A DNA stretch of 64,000 nucleotides, taken from NCBI RefSeq assembly GCF_003390865.1, contig NZ_QMEJ01000003.1, forward strand, positions 62,001 through 126,000, in the 5' to 3' direction. The translations under genes and the position numbers were made by a program. Shown piece after piece: positions 18,568-27,360 of this stretch (position 1 is its first letter; each line of letters starts with the position of its first letter). The notes under the pieces are model-generated. The model worked only from the letters and a program-made list of their open reading frames with translations. It made no database searches and was not told where the DNA came from. The DNA is from Tropicimonas sp. IMCC34011 (lineage in GTDB: Bacteria > Pseudomonadota > Alphaproteobacteria > Rhodobacterales > Rhodobacteraceae).

Positions 18568-20580
18568 TCAGGTGAAGGGCCAGGGGAGATCGAAGTAGCT
18601 CTGCAGCAGTCCCGGCGGGAAGTCCCGTCCGAGGATGGCGCCGAGTCCGATGATGAAAACGAGACCGAGGGCGGTACACAGCGCGCTGCGGATCCAGCTG
18701 AACCCGCCGCGGGTCCGGAAGAAGGCCAGCAGGAATCCGGTCAGCGCGATGATCAGTCCGAAGAGGAACGTTCCGACCAGGAGGTAGCCGAACCACGCCA
18801 GCGTTCTCCACAGGCCGTGCGGCGCCTCCCCGTCCTCGCCCTGTTCGAGATCGATGAAGGCATCGTCCGTCGCGGGCTTCTGCACCATTCGCAGCAGCAG
18901 GACGGCACAGCCCGCCAGGGTGATGAGGCCGATGGTCAGCGGGAAGACCCGGTCCTGGAGGCGCGGCACGAGGGCCGCATCGATGGACGCCCAGGCGATG
19001 TAGAGCGTGACCACGCCGAGGAAGATCAGCGGCGCGCGCTTGCCGCCCGTCGGGCTGTCGATGTTCTCGCGGATGTTTTTGGACGCCTTGATGCCGACGA
19101 CGATGGACACCAGCGTGATGACGATCAGACCGATGGTGATCGGGGAGAGCAGGTAGTCCCACCCGAATTCGGCGCCCCGGCGGAACCGCGCCCCGGCGAT
19201 CTGGAACACCTGGTTGACGAAGATCTCCGACTGGTTCGCGAGCACGAAGCCGATGAGGAAGGCCGGGCGGGAGTAATCGAACCGGCGGAGCAGGATGCCG
19301 ACGATGCCGATGCCGATCAGCGCGACGAGGTCCGCCGTGGACTGGCGGGACTGGAACGCGGCGAAGGCGATCAGCATGAAGAGGTAGGGCGCGACCACGG
19401 TGAAGCGCACCGTCGTCAGCCGGGCGATGTACTTCGACAGCAGGATGCAGAGGCCGGCGCCGAGGACGTTGGCGAGGGCCAGGGACCAGACGATGGTATA
19501 GGTCACGTCGAGGTTGGAGCGGACCATCTGGGGTCCCGGCGTCATTCCGAGGAGAGCGAGGCCGCCGAGGAAGATCGCCATGGAGCCGGAGCCCGGAATG
19601 CCGAAGATCAGGGTGGGGACGAGGCCGCCGCCCTCCTTGGCGTTGTTGGAACTCTCGGGCGCGATGACGCCGCGGATATCGCCCGATCCGAACATCGAGC
19701 GGTCCTTGGCGGTCTGCACCGCCGAGCCGTAGGCCAGCCAGTCCACGACGGAGCCGCCGAGGCCCGGAATGGTTCCGACGAGGACGCCGATCGTGGCGCA
19801 GCGGACGGAGAGCCACTTGTGCTGCCACCAGTCCTGGACGCCCTGGATCCAGCCGTCGCCGAGCTCACCGCTGTCGGAGATGGGCCGGTCCTGCCGCAGG
19901 AGCGAGACGATCTCCGGAATCGCGTAGATGCCGAGGCCGATGATGACGAGCTGGAAGCCGTCGACGAGGTAGGGGATGTCGTAGGTGGACATCCGCAGGC
20001 TGCCGCCCGCCGGGGCCGCGCCGATGGTGCCGACCATGAGTCCGAGGCCCGCGGCGACGATCCCCTTCAGCGGCACCCGGCCGGCGAGGATCGCGACCAT
20101 CGACAGGCCGAGGACGGTGATCATCAGCATCTCGGGCAGGCCGAAGGCGAGGATCAGCGGTCGCGCGATGAAGATGAAGAACGTGAGGATGATGGCGCCG
20201 AAGAGCCCGCCGAACAGCGAGGAGGAGAAGGCCGCCGAAAGCGCCCTCGCCGCATGCCCTTGCTTGGAGAGCGGAAACCCGTCGAGCACCGTGGCTTGCG
20301 AGGCCGAGGAGCCGGGAATGCCCAGGAGGACCGACGAGAAGGTGTCGGAGGTCGGGATGACCGCGACGAGGCCGACCATGACCGCGAGGCCGGACACCGG
20401 ATCCATCCCGTACATGAACGGAAGGACGAGGGAGAGGCCGGCGATGCCGCCAAGACCCGGAAGGACCCCGATGGACAGGCCGAGAAGAACGCCGGCCATC
20501 AACATCAGGATCTGGTTGGGTTGCAGGATAAGGCTGAACGCGTCCTGAAGGGCCGGGATCGTCGTTGTAATGAAATCCAC
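18568..20580 (-). CDS. Tripartite tricarboxylate transporter, TctA-TctB fusion
   Basis: 670 aa membrane protein. Residues 1 to about 490 are a TctA-type large permease with family motifs GVLPGLGGIAGLSLVLPF, GIPGSSASQATVLDG and a second-half repeat GTIPGLGGSVVDWLAYG. After a loop (ENIDSPTGGKRAP), the last 170 residues have four hydrophobic spans and the motif DRVFPLTIGL, which is the pattern of the small TctB subunit. No separate TctB gene is present, so both subunits are fused. With the binding protein encoded just upstream, it would import a carboxylate using an ion gradient. Confidence 0.88.
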   Translation of the reverse strand: MDFITTTIPALQDAFSLILQPNQILMLMAGVLLGLSIGVLPGLGGIAGLSLVLPFMYGMDPVSGLAVMVGLVAVIPTSDTFSSVLLGIPGSSASQATVLDGFPLSKQGHAARALSAAFSSSLFGGLFGAIILTFFIFIARPLILAFGLPEMLMITVLGLSMVAILAGRVPLKGIVAAGLGLMVGTIGAAPAGGSLRMSTYDIPYLVDGFQLVIIGLGIYAIPEIVSLLRQDRPISDSGELGDGWIQGVQDWWQHKWLSVRCATIGVLVGTIPGLGGSVVDWLAYGSAVQTAKDRSMFGSGDIRGVIAPESSNNAKEGGGLVPTLIFGIPGSGSMAIFLGGLALLGMTPGPQMVRSNLDVTYTIVWSLALANVLGAGLCILLSKYIARLTTVRFTVVAPYLFMLIAFAAFQSRQSTADLVALIGIGIVGILLRRFDYSRPAFLIGFVLANQSEIFVNQVFQIAGARFRRGAEFGWDYLLSPITIGLIVITLVSIVVGIKASKNIRENIDSPTGGKRAPLIFLGVVTLYIAWASIDAALVPRLQDRVFPLTIGLITLAGCAVLLLRMVQKPATDDAFIDLEQGEDGEAPHGLWRTLAWFGYLLVGTFLFGLIIALTGFLLAFFRTRGGFSWIRSALCTALGLVFIIGLGAILGRDFPPGLLQSYFDLPWPFT

Positions 20581-20644
20581 CTGGGGGGCTCCTTGGTGAA
20601 GCAGGTGTGCAGGCGGACCTGCGTGGCAAGCGCCTGCGTAACAA

Positions 20645-20673
20645 GCGCCGCCCGGTCAGGAACCGGACGGCGC
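20645..20673 (-). terminator. Strong hairpin between tctC and tctA genes
   Basis: Read on the minus strand, GCGCCGTCCGGT pairs with ACCGGGCGGCGC (12 bp stem, one T-G pair) around a TCCTG loop, followed by TTGTT. It lies in the 114 bp gap after the binding-protein stop. Such a hairpin would let the binding protein be made in excess over the permease. Confidence 0.65.
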
Positions 20674-20694
20674 TGCAGTGTCAGATCGCGCGGA

Positions 20695-21789
20695 TCATTC
20701 CACGCTGACGTTGTAGCTCTCTTGCAGCCAGTCGATGACGTACTGCTTCGCCTCGGGCGTGATCGAGGTTGCCTGCTCGGCGGCATTGCGGGCCGCATCG
20801 CCGGTCTGCTGCGGGTAGGATCCGAGGATATCCCCGGCCGCGTCGGCAAACCCGTCAGCGCTCACCACGGTGCGAAGGGATTCGGTATAGGCGTCGACAA
20901 GCTCCTGCGAGGCATCGCCGGGCAGGAAGATCATCTTCTGCGCCGCGAAGCCGGAGATGAAGAACGCTTTCCACGCGTCCCATGCGACGCCCTCGGTTTC
21001 GCAGCCCTCGGTCGCTTCGCAGACTTCCTTGAAGGTCGGCATGTCCGGGAAGGTCGGATCGCGGACGATGTTGCCGTCGTCGTCGAGCGAGCCCCAGGTG
21101 AAGATCGGGACCGCGGAGCCTTCCTCGACCAGAGGCGTCACGTTCGAGAGGTAGGCCGCCGTCGTCTGGTAGTCGATATTGGCTTCACCGCGCTCGAACA
21201 TCAGACGACCGTCGCCCCGTCCTTCCACGCCGAAGACCGGATCGACCATCAGGCCGAGCATGTCGAAGGCGAGGAGCGGCACGAGATCGAGCGTGGTGGC
21301 GCCCTGCGAGCCGTAGAGGAAGAACTCGTCCTTCAGATCGTCGACGTCGCCGTCGAAGCGCTCGGCGAGTTCGGGCGGCAGGTAGACGACGCCGCCGGTG
21401 CCGGACGCGAGGACGACCTGCCAGTCGTTGTATTCATAGCGCACCCGCGGATCCCCGAGCAGGTACGGAAACTGGGTCGAGCCGGAGGTGCCGAAGATCA
21501 GCGTGCCATCGGACGTGCCCTGGTTCTGCTGGAACCAGTTCGCGCCCTCGGTGGACCCGGCGCCCGGACGATACCGCACGACGACGGTCGGCTCACCCGG
21601 CAGCGCACCCGACAGGCGCGGTGCGTAGAAGTTGGCCCAGGCAGCGGACCCGCCGGATTCGGAGAACGGAATGACGTACTCGACCGTCGCACCGCTCAGC
21701 GATACGTCCTGGGCCGAGGCCATGGAGGCGACGGAGCCGGCTCCGAGAAGGGCGGCGGTGCCGCCGGTCAGGATACTACGGAAATTCAT
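20695..21789 (-). CDS. Tripartite tricarboxylate transporter binding protein (TctC)
   Basis: Periplasmic receptor of the TTT importer, 364 aa. The ATG at 21789 follows GGGAGAGA and begins a Sec signal peptide (MNFRSILTGGTAALLGAGSV, cleaved near ASA-QDVSLSG). The mature protein shows the TctC/Bug pattern: YVIPFSESGGSAAWANFYAP, VVRYRPGAGSTEGANWF and the C-terminal WDAWKAFFISG. The motif spacing differs a little from the short 320 aa Bug proteins. Together with the TctA-TctB fusion it forms a complete importer. The ligand is probably a di- or tricarboxylate, judged from the following genes. Confidence 0.85.
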   Translation of the reverse strand: MNFRSILTGGTAALLGAGSVASMASAQDVSLSGATVEYVIPFSESGGSAAWANFYAPRLSGALPGEPTVVVRYRPGAGSTEGANWFQQNQGTSDGTLIFGTSGSTQFPYLLGDPRVRYEYNDWQVVLASGTGGVVYLPPELAERFDGDVDDLKDEFFLYGSQGATTLDLVPLLAFDMLGLMVDPVFGVEGRGDGRLMFERGEANIDYQTTAAYLSNVTPLVEEGSAVPIFTWGSLDDDGNIVRDPTFPDMPTFKEVCEATEGCETEGVAWDAWKAFFISGFAAQKMIFLPGDASQELVDAYTESLRTVVSADGFADAAGDILGSYPQQTGDAARNAAEQATSITPEAKQYVIDWLQESYNVSVE

Positions 21790-21944
21790 GTCTCTCTCCC
21801 TGTGGTGACGGCGCGCGCGATCGGGCACGACGTCGTGCGAAAGTCATTCAAAAACATTCATGGTGAGATTTGCAAGCGTTAGTCGGGCCGCGGCGATCAC
21901 CTTAATCCATTGCCGCGCTGCAGAAATACGGGTGTCGTTCGTGC

Positions 21945-23045
21945 TCATCGATCGTGCTCTGAGCCCTCCGCCGACCGCCGCTCCTTCACGCGGAGCGCCG
22001 CCGCGACGATGGGCGCTCCGGTAATGATGAGCGTGATCCGGGCCAGATGGTGGACGACGATGAATCCAAGATCCGCGCCCGCGATGATCGCAAGGACCGC
22101 CATCTCCGCCTGCCCGCCGGGCGCGAAGGACAGAAACGCGGAGAGAGGCGTGGCGAATCCGAGCCGGACGACGATCTCGGTGATGCCGAAGGTCAGTACC
22201 GCGAGGATGAGGACGAAGACGACGCCGGCCAGGACATCCTTGCGCAACTCCCGCATCGTCACCCCGACATAACCGACGCCGATGCCCGTCCCGATGAAGA
22301 ACTGTGCCGCCAGGATGGCTTCGCTCGGCGGCCGGTGCTGGATCAGGCCGCCGAGGGAGAGCGCCGCCGTCAGGACCAGGGGTCCGAGGATGGGCGCGCC
22401 GAAGAGGCCGAGGCGCTGTCCGCCGAGCCAGCCGATCAGACAGGCCGCTGCCATGAGAAAGAGTTCCAGCGGCGGGATCGCCGAGGCGCTGTCCCCGAGC
22501 GAGCCTCGAAGCGACAGGTCGAACGCCTGCGTCATCACGATGGGAACGATTGTCACGACGATGAGTACGCGGGTCGCATGGATGAGCGATAGCGCCCGCA
22601 CGTCCGCGCCCGCTTCCTCGCCGAAGAGCACCATGTCCTGAAGCCCGCCGGGCATTGCGGCGTAATACGATGTCGCGAGGTCGAAGCCGCACACCTTGCG
22701 GAAATAAGGCACGCCGACAGCCCCGATGATCGCGATGAAGAGGGGAACGAACATCACCGAGCCGAGCATCGAGGGGATCTGATGCATCACCGCGGGCGTG
22801 ATGGAGGCGCCGACGGCCGCGCCGAGGATCGTCCGCGCCCCGCGGGACACGAGTGAGAAGTGCGAGAGCGGCACACCGAGAAGAGCGGTGACGAGACAGG
22901 CCGTCATCGGCCCGAAGAGGAACGGCAGGGGGAGGTGGAGCCACGAAAAAAGCGCCGCGCCGGCAAGGGCCATGGCGAGCGTCGCACAGCGCCGGATGAG
23001 GACGATGCGCCGGGCGGGCGGGGATTTAGCTTGGTCTTGACGCAT
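21945..23045 (-). CDS. AbrB-family membrane protein (putative transporter)
   Basis: 366 aa integral membrane protein with roughly ten hydrophobic segments in two internal repeats, as in the AbrB 'duplication' family of putative transporters (not the AbrB DNA-binding protein). Repeat motifs are PFLFGPMTACLV with GAAVGASITPAV in the first half and GAPILGPLVLTAAL with GTGIGVGYVGVTM in the second, plus AMPGGLQDMVLFGEE and FAPGGQAEMAVLAI. I chose the ATG at 23045 because GCGGGA precedes it. It is divergent from the gntR-tcuAB operon with only 28 bp between starts, so both are probably controlled together. Confidence 0.82.
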   Translation of the reverse strand: MRQDQAKSPPARRIVLIRRCATLAMALAGAALFSWLHLPLPFLFGPMTACLVTALLGVPLSHFSLVSRGARTILGAAVGASITPAVMHQIPSMLGSVMFVPLFIAIIGAVGVPYFRKVCGFDLATSYYAAMPGGLQDMVLFGEEAGADVRALSLIHATRVLIVVTIVPIVMTQAFDLSLRGSLGDSASAIPPLELFLMAAACLIGWLGGQRLGLFGAPILGPLVLTAALSLGGLIQHRPPSEAILAAQFFIGTGIGVGYVGVTMRELRKDVLAGVVFVLILAVLTFGITEIVVRLGFATPLSAFLSFAPGGQAEMAVLAIIAGADLGFIVVHHLARITLIITGAPIVAAALRVKERRSAEGSEHDR

Positions 23046-23073
23046 TTGTATCCCGCTGTATACGACGGTACCC
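23046..23073. promoter_or_regulatory. Overlapping divergent control region of AbrB-type gene and gntR
   Basis: Only 28 bp separate the two start codons. It contains TTGTAT and TGTATAC (the latter around 23057-23063, with GTATAC palindromic), the kind of TGTAT/ATACA half-sites bound by FCD-type GntR proteins. Autoregulation by the adjacent GntR protein is inferred. Confidence 0.4.
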
Positions 23074-23787
23074 ATGAAGGAAAGTAGCAACCTCGCGGGC
23101 GAACCGCGCAGCAGGGTCGGCCGGCTGCAGGGACAGGACGCCTACGAGCGGCTTCTTGAAGAGATTCGCCGGGGCGACCTCAAGCCCGGCGCCCGCCTGA
23201 CCGAGACGGAGATCGCGAGTCGCCTCAACATCTCGCGCACACCCGTCCGCGAGGCGATCCGCCGGCTCGAGGCGGACGGGCTCGTCGCGCACGAGCCGCG
23301 GAGCGGGGCCACCGTCCGCACGCTCGACTATGCCGAGGTGATGGAGCTCTACGAGATGCGCACGGTGCTCGAAGGCACCGCGGCCCGTCTCGCCGCCCGC
23401 GCCGCGACCGATGTGGAGATGGCCGAGCTCGAGGCGATCAACGAGGAAATGCGCGAGGCCAACGGGGATGCCCAGAGGCTCTTCGCGCTCAATCAGGACT
23501 TTCACCGCGCCCTCATTCTCGCCGCGCGGAACCGCTTTCTCGTGCGCTCGGCCAATTCGGTCTACAGCGCGCTGATGATCCTCGGCCGCTCGACGCTCGA
23601 GGCGCCGGAGCGCGCCAGCGCCGCCGTGACCGAGCATGCCGCCGTCATCCGCGCGATCCGGGCGGGGCAGGGCGGCGAAGCGGAGCAGAGCATGCGGGCC
23701 CACATGGAGCGCGCGCAACAAGCCCGGCTTCGACTCCTGCGTACCAGCGGATCGCCGGTGCCCGCGCCGGAAGGAGACAACATATGA
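23074..23787 (+). CDS. GntR-family regulator, FCD subfamily
   Basis: 237 aa regulator. The N-terminal winged HTH is clear (RLTETEIASRLNISRTPVRE, then AIRRLEADGLVAHEPRSGA), followed by an all-helical FCD ligand domain (VMELYEMRTVLEGTAARLAA through HAAVIRAIRAG) whose His/Asp residues normally bind metal and an organic acid. The stop overlaps the tcuA-like start (ATGA), so it is co-transcribed with the tricarballylate oxidation genes and probably senses their substrate. In Salmonella the corresponding regulator is LysR-type, so this is a different control scheme. Confidence 0.9.
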   Translation: MKESSNLAGEPRSRVGRLQGQDAYERLLEEIRRGDLKPGARLTETEIASRLNISRTPVREAIRRLEADGLVAHEPRSGATVRTLDYAEVMELYEMRTVLEGTAARLAARAATDVEMAELEAINEEMREANGDAQRLFALNQDFHRALILAARNRFLVRSANSVYSALMILGRSTLEAPERASAAVTEHAAVIRAIRAGQGGEAEQSMRAHMERAQQARLRLLRTSGSPVPAPEGDNI

Positions 23788-25187
23788 CGACAACGACGGA
23801 CCTGACGAAGACGACGTGGGACGTCGTGGTCGTCGGCGGGGGCAATGCTGCGCTCTGCGCTGCCATCGAGGCCGCCGAGACGGGCGCGCGCGTGCTGATG
23901 CTCGAGGGCGCGCCGAAGGAGTACCGGGGCGGCAATTCGCGCCATACCCGCAACTTTCGCTGCATGCATCACGGCGACCTGGGCCCCCTGATCGAGACCT
24001 ACGACGAGGACGAGTTCTTCGACGATCTGCTCAAGGTGACCAAGGGCAAGACCGATGAGGGCCTGGCCCGCATGGCCATCCGCACCTCCGAGGAGTGCCT
24101 GCCGTGGATGCAGGCCCACGGCGTGCGCTTCCAGCCCTCCCTGTCCGGCACCCTGTCGCTCGGGCGGACGAACGCGTTCTTCCTCGGCGGCGGCAAGGCC
24201 CTCGTGAACGCCTATTACAACACCGCCGAGGATCTCGGCGTCACCGTCGTCTATGAGGCGCAGGTTCGCCACATCGGCATCGAGGGGACGCGCTTCACAC
24301 ATGTCGAGGTGGAGATCGGCGGCGAAAGGCTGCGGATCGAGGGGAAGGCCGCGGTCCTCGCCTCGGGCGGCTTTCAGTCGGATATCGACTGGCTCGCCCG
24401 GGCCTGGGGCGAGAGCGCTCGGAACTTCCTCATCCGGGGCACACCCTACAACAAGGGCGTGGTGCTGAAGGACATGGTCGATCAGGGCGCCGAGACCGTC
24501 GGCGATCCGACCCAGTGCCACGCCGTCGCCATCGACGGGCGCGCGCCGAAGTTCGACGGCGGGATCGTCACCCGCCTCGACTGCGTGCCCTTCTCCGTGG
24601 TGGTGAACCGCGACGGGGAGCGCTTCTACGACGAGGGCGAGGACGTCTGGCCCAAGCGCTACGCGATCTGGGGCCGGCTCGTCGCCGCGCAGCCCGATCA
24701 GGTCGCCTACTCGATCATCGACAGCCGGTCGATCGACCTCTTCATGCCCTCCGTCTATCCGCCCGAAACGGCGGACACGGTCGAGGGGCTGGCCCAGAAG
24801 ATGGGCCTGCCCGCGCACAAGGTGAAGGAGACCATCGACCGCTTCAACGCGGGCTGCTCCGAAGGGGAGTTCAGCCCCCAGGAGCTCGACGGTCTCGCCA
24901 CGGATGGCATCGAGCCGCCGAAGACGAACTGGGCGCGTCCGATTTCGGAGCCGCCGTTCTACGGCTATTCGCTCCGGCCGGGCGTCACCTTCACCTATCT
25001 GGGTCTGAAGGTGGACCACCGCGCCCGCGCCAAGGGCCCCGAGGGCTATTACCAGAACCTCTGGAGCGCCGGCGAAATGGTCGCCGGCAGCATCCTCGGG
25101 CAGGGCTATCTCGCCGGATTCGGCATGACCATCGGCACCGTCTTCGGGCGGATTGCCGGACAGGAGGCCGCAAAGCATGTCGCTTGA
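23784..25187 (+). CDS. tcuA: FAD-dependent tricarballylate dehydrogenase
   Basis: 467 aa, the length I recall for Salmonella TcuA, which oxidises tricarballylate to cis-aconitate. It belongs to the fumarate reductase/succinate dehydrogenase flavoprotein family: FAD dinucleotide motif VVVGGGNAALCAAIEAA, the GNSRHTRNFRCMH segment characteristic of TcuA, ASGGFQSDIDWLARAWG, and the C-terminal SAGEMVAGSILGQGYLAGFG flavin cap. The start follows GGAAGGAGA. The end overlaps the tcuB-like gene by 11 bp. The product cis-aconitate could feed the TCA cycle. Confidence 0.92.
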   Translation: MTTTTDLTKTTWDVVVVGGGNAALCAAIEAAETGARVLMLEGAPKEYRGGNSRHTRNFRCMHHGDLGPLIETYDEDEFFDDLLKVTKGKTDEGLARMAIRTSEECLPWMQAHGVRFQPSLSGTLSLGRTNAFFLGGGKALVNAYYNTAEDLGVTVVYEAQVRHIGIEGTRFTHVEVEIGGERLRIEGKAAVLASGGFQSDIDWLARAWGESARNFLIRGTPYNKGVVLKDMVDQGAETVGDPTQCHAVAIDGRAPKFDGGIVTRLDCVPFSVVVNRDGERFYDEGEDVWPKRYAIWGRLVAAQPDQVAYSIIDSRSIDLFMPSVYPPETADTVEGLAQKMGLPAHKVKETIDRFNAGCSEGEFSPQELDGLATDGIEPPKTNWARPISEPPFYGYSLRPGVTFTYLGLKVDHRARAKGPEGYYQNLWSAGEMVAGSILGQGYLAGFGMTIGTVFGRIAGQEAAKHVA

Positions 25188-26346
25188 CGTTACGCTCCAG
25201 ACCGACCCCGAAGCCATCGCCGCGGACCCCATCTCCGAGGCGCGACGGCAGGTGGAGATCTGCAATGCCTGTCGCTACTGCGAGGGCTTCTGCGATGTCT
25301 TTCCCGCCATCACCCGGGACAAGGTGTTCGCCAAGGGGGACATCACGCAGCTCGCGAATCTCTGTCACAATTGCCGGGGCTGCTACTATTCGTGCCAGTA
25401 CACCCCGCCCCATGCGTTCGAGCTGAACCTGCCGAAGGCGCTCGCCGCGGCGCGGACCGAAAGCTGGGAGCGCCTGGCCTGGCCGGGCGGCCTCGCGCGG
25501 ACGTTCCAGAAGAGCGGCGTCGCTCTCGCGGCGGCGTTCGTCCTCGGCTTCGCGCTTCTGTTCCTCGCGATAACCGCGCTACCGGGCGAGGGTGAGGGCT
25601 TCTACGCCTATCTCGGCCACTCGGCGATGGTGGCGATCTTCGCGCCGGCCTTCCTGCTGCCGCTCTTCGCCATCGCGATCAGCCTCCGGCGCTACTGGCG
25701 CGAGGTCGGCGGGCGACGGGTCACGTGGGGCGACCTGAAGCACGCAGCGGGCCGCGCCGGGCGGATGAAGAACCTGTCCGGCGGACAGGGGCAGGGCTGC
25801 AACTTCGAGAAGGAAGACCGCTACACCGATGCGCGCCGTCATGCGCATCAGGCGGTGCTCTACGGGTTCCTCCTCTGCTTCGCCTCCACCAGCTCCGGCA
25901 CGATCCTACACTACCTGTTCGACATCAAAGCGCCTTACGGGCTCGTCTCGATCCCGAAGCTCTTCGGCGTTCCCGGCGGCATCCTGCTGACCGTCGGCTG
26001 CGCCCTCCTGCTCTGGCTCAAGCACAGGTCGGACCCGGAACTCGGCACGCCCGGTCGCCGCTCGGGCGAATACGGCTTCATCTGGCTTCTGGGCTTCGTC
26101 GGCCTGTCCGGTCTCGTGCTCTACGCGGTGCGGGGGACGGGGCTGACGGGCGGGGTTCTGGCTCTGCACCTCGGCGGTGTGCTCGCGTTCTTCCTGCTGA
26201 TGCCCTACTCCAAGATGGCGCACGGTTTCTACCGCTTCGCCGCGCTGGTGAAGGACGCGCAGGACCGGGCGCCGGCCCCCCTGCCGAAGGCACCGCCGCA
26301 ATCACCCGAGCCGCCCGCGATGCCGGACGCGGCCAAGGGCGCCTGA
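25177..26346 (+). CDS. tcuB: Tricarballylate utilisation iron-sulfur membrane protein
   Basis: 389 aa membrane protein that re-oxidises the TcuA flavin and passes electrons to the quinone pool. Two CxxCxxCxxxC clusters (Cys29/32/35/39 and Cys63/66/69/73) predict two [4Fe-4S] centres. Several membrane spans follow, with conserved His residues (for example DRYTDARRHAHQAVLYGF) that could bind haem. I chose the ATG at 25177 because GGAGG lies upstream and it gives the family N-terminus. It overlaps tcuA by 11 bp, which supports a complex. Confidence 0.92.
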   Translation: MSLDVTLQTDPEAIAADPISEARRQVEICNACRYCEGFCDVFPAITRDKVFAKGDITQLANLCHNCRGCYYSCQYTPPHAFELNLPKALAAARTESWERLAWPGGLARTFQKSGVALAAAFVLGFALLFLAITALPGEGEGFYAYLGHSAMVAIFAPAFLLPLFAIAISLRRYWREVGGRRVTWGDLKHAAGRAGRMKNLSGGQGQGCNFEKEDRYTDARRHAHQAVLYGFLLCFASTSSGTILHYLFDIKAPYGLVSIPKLFGVPGGILLTVGCALLLWLKHRSDPELGTPGRRSGEYGFIWLLGFVGLSGLVLYAVRGTGLTGGVLALHLGGVLAFFLLMPYSKMAHGFYRFAALVKDAQDRAPAPLPKAPPQSPEPPAMPDAAKGA

Positions 26347-26383
26347 GGGCAGCCTGCACGATCGAGGAGGAGACGACGTACCC

Positions 26384-27244
26384 ATGAAAATCGCATTCAT
26401 CGGCTTCGGAGAAGCCGCCCGCGCCTTTACCGACACCCTGCAGGAAACAGGCGATCACAGCTTCTCGGCCTTCGACCGGAAGACCGGTGATGACATGGAG
26501 GCCGCAATGGCCGCGCGGTCCGTACGGCTGGGCGCAAGCCCCGAGGAGGCGATGTCGGGGGCGGACTGGGTCTTCTCCGCAGTGACGGCGGACGAGAGCC
26601 TGAATGCCGCGATGTCCGCCGTGCCGCACCTGGTGCAGGGTCAGATCTTCGTCGACCTCAACTCGGTCTCCCCCGGGCGCAAGCGCGAAACGGCCGAGAA
26701 GGTCATAGAGGCCGGCGGGCGCTATCTCGACATGGCGGTGATGGCACCGGTTCATCCCCGTGGCCATGCCACGCCGGTGTTTCTTGCCGGTGCTGAAGCG
26801 GAGACGCTCTATGCCGACCTCGACGCCGCGGGCTTCGCGGCGGAGGTCGTCGGCACGGAGCCGGGCGAGGCGACGGCGATCAAGATGGTCCGGTCGCTTT
26901 TCGTGAAGGGGCTGGAGGCGATCACCGTGGAGGCGCTGCTGGCGGCCTCCGTGTCCGGCTGTTTCGATCGTGTCCTCTCCTCGCTGTCCAAGAGCTACCC
27001 TGCTCTCGGCTGGCCGGATCACGCGACCTATGCCTTCGAGCGCACCCTCCACCACGGCGCCCGCCGCGCCGCCGAAATGCGCGAAAGCGCGGCCACGCTC
27101 GACGAGCTCGGCCTGACGGGAGGCCTCGCGGCCCAGATCGCTGAGGTGCAGGACAAGCAGGGTGCGGCCCCGATGACCGATCTGCCCGACCTTCCTTTCG
27201 AGGAGGCCGTCGCCGCTCTGGCGCAGATCCGAAAGGGGGCGTGA
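26384..27244 (+). CDS. 6-phosphogluconate dehydrogenase-like NAD(P) protein (DUF1932 type)
   Basis: 286 aa. The N-terminal Rossmann domain begins MKIAFIGFGEAARAFTDTL (GxGxxA) and resembles the beta-hydroxyacid dehydrogenases, with DLNSVSPGRKRETAEKV and the active-site-like AVMAPVHPRGHATPVFLAG. The C-terminal half, with conserved Lys in ATAIKMVRSLFVKGLEAI, matches the DUF1932 extension seen in 6-phosphogluconate dehydrogenase-like proteins. It lies 37 bp after tcuB and may be the last gene of that operon. The substrate is unknown. Confidence 0.78.
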   Translation: MKIAFIGFGEAARAFTDTLQETGDHSFSAFDRKTGDDMEAAMAARSVRLGASPEEAMSGADWVFSAVTADESLNAAMSAVPHLVQGQIFVDLNSVSPGRKRETAEKVIEAGGRYLDMAVMAPVHPRGHATPVFLAGAEAETLYADLDAAGFAAEVVGTEPGEATAIKMVRSLFVKGLEAITVEALLAASVSGCFDRVLSSLSKSYPALGWPDHATYAFERTLHHGARRAAEMRESAATLDELGLTGGLAAQIAEVQDKQGAAPMTDLPDLPFEEAVAALAQIRKGA

Positions 27245-27360
27245 GGCCCGCGACCGTCCTCAACACCACATGAAAGCACCGTGAGGATGCACTTGGCGGC
27301 TTGAGGCGCTGCGGCCGACGTGGCAGCGATGCGCCGACCTTTCCACAAGCGGCCCGATCG

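Noticed and set aside
18553-21882. Very long plus-strand open frame (over 1100 codons) opposite the tct genes
   Set aside because: Highly charged, Asp/Glu/Arg-rich composition typical of the antisense of membrane-protein genes in GC-rich DNA. The minus strand holds well-supported transporter genes with ribosome sites.
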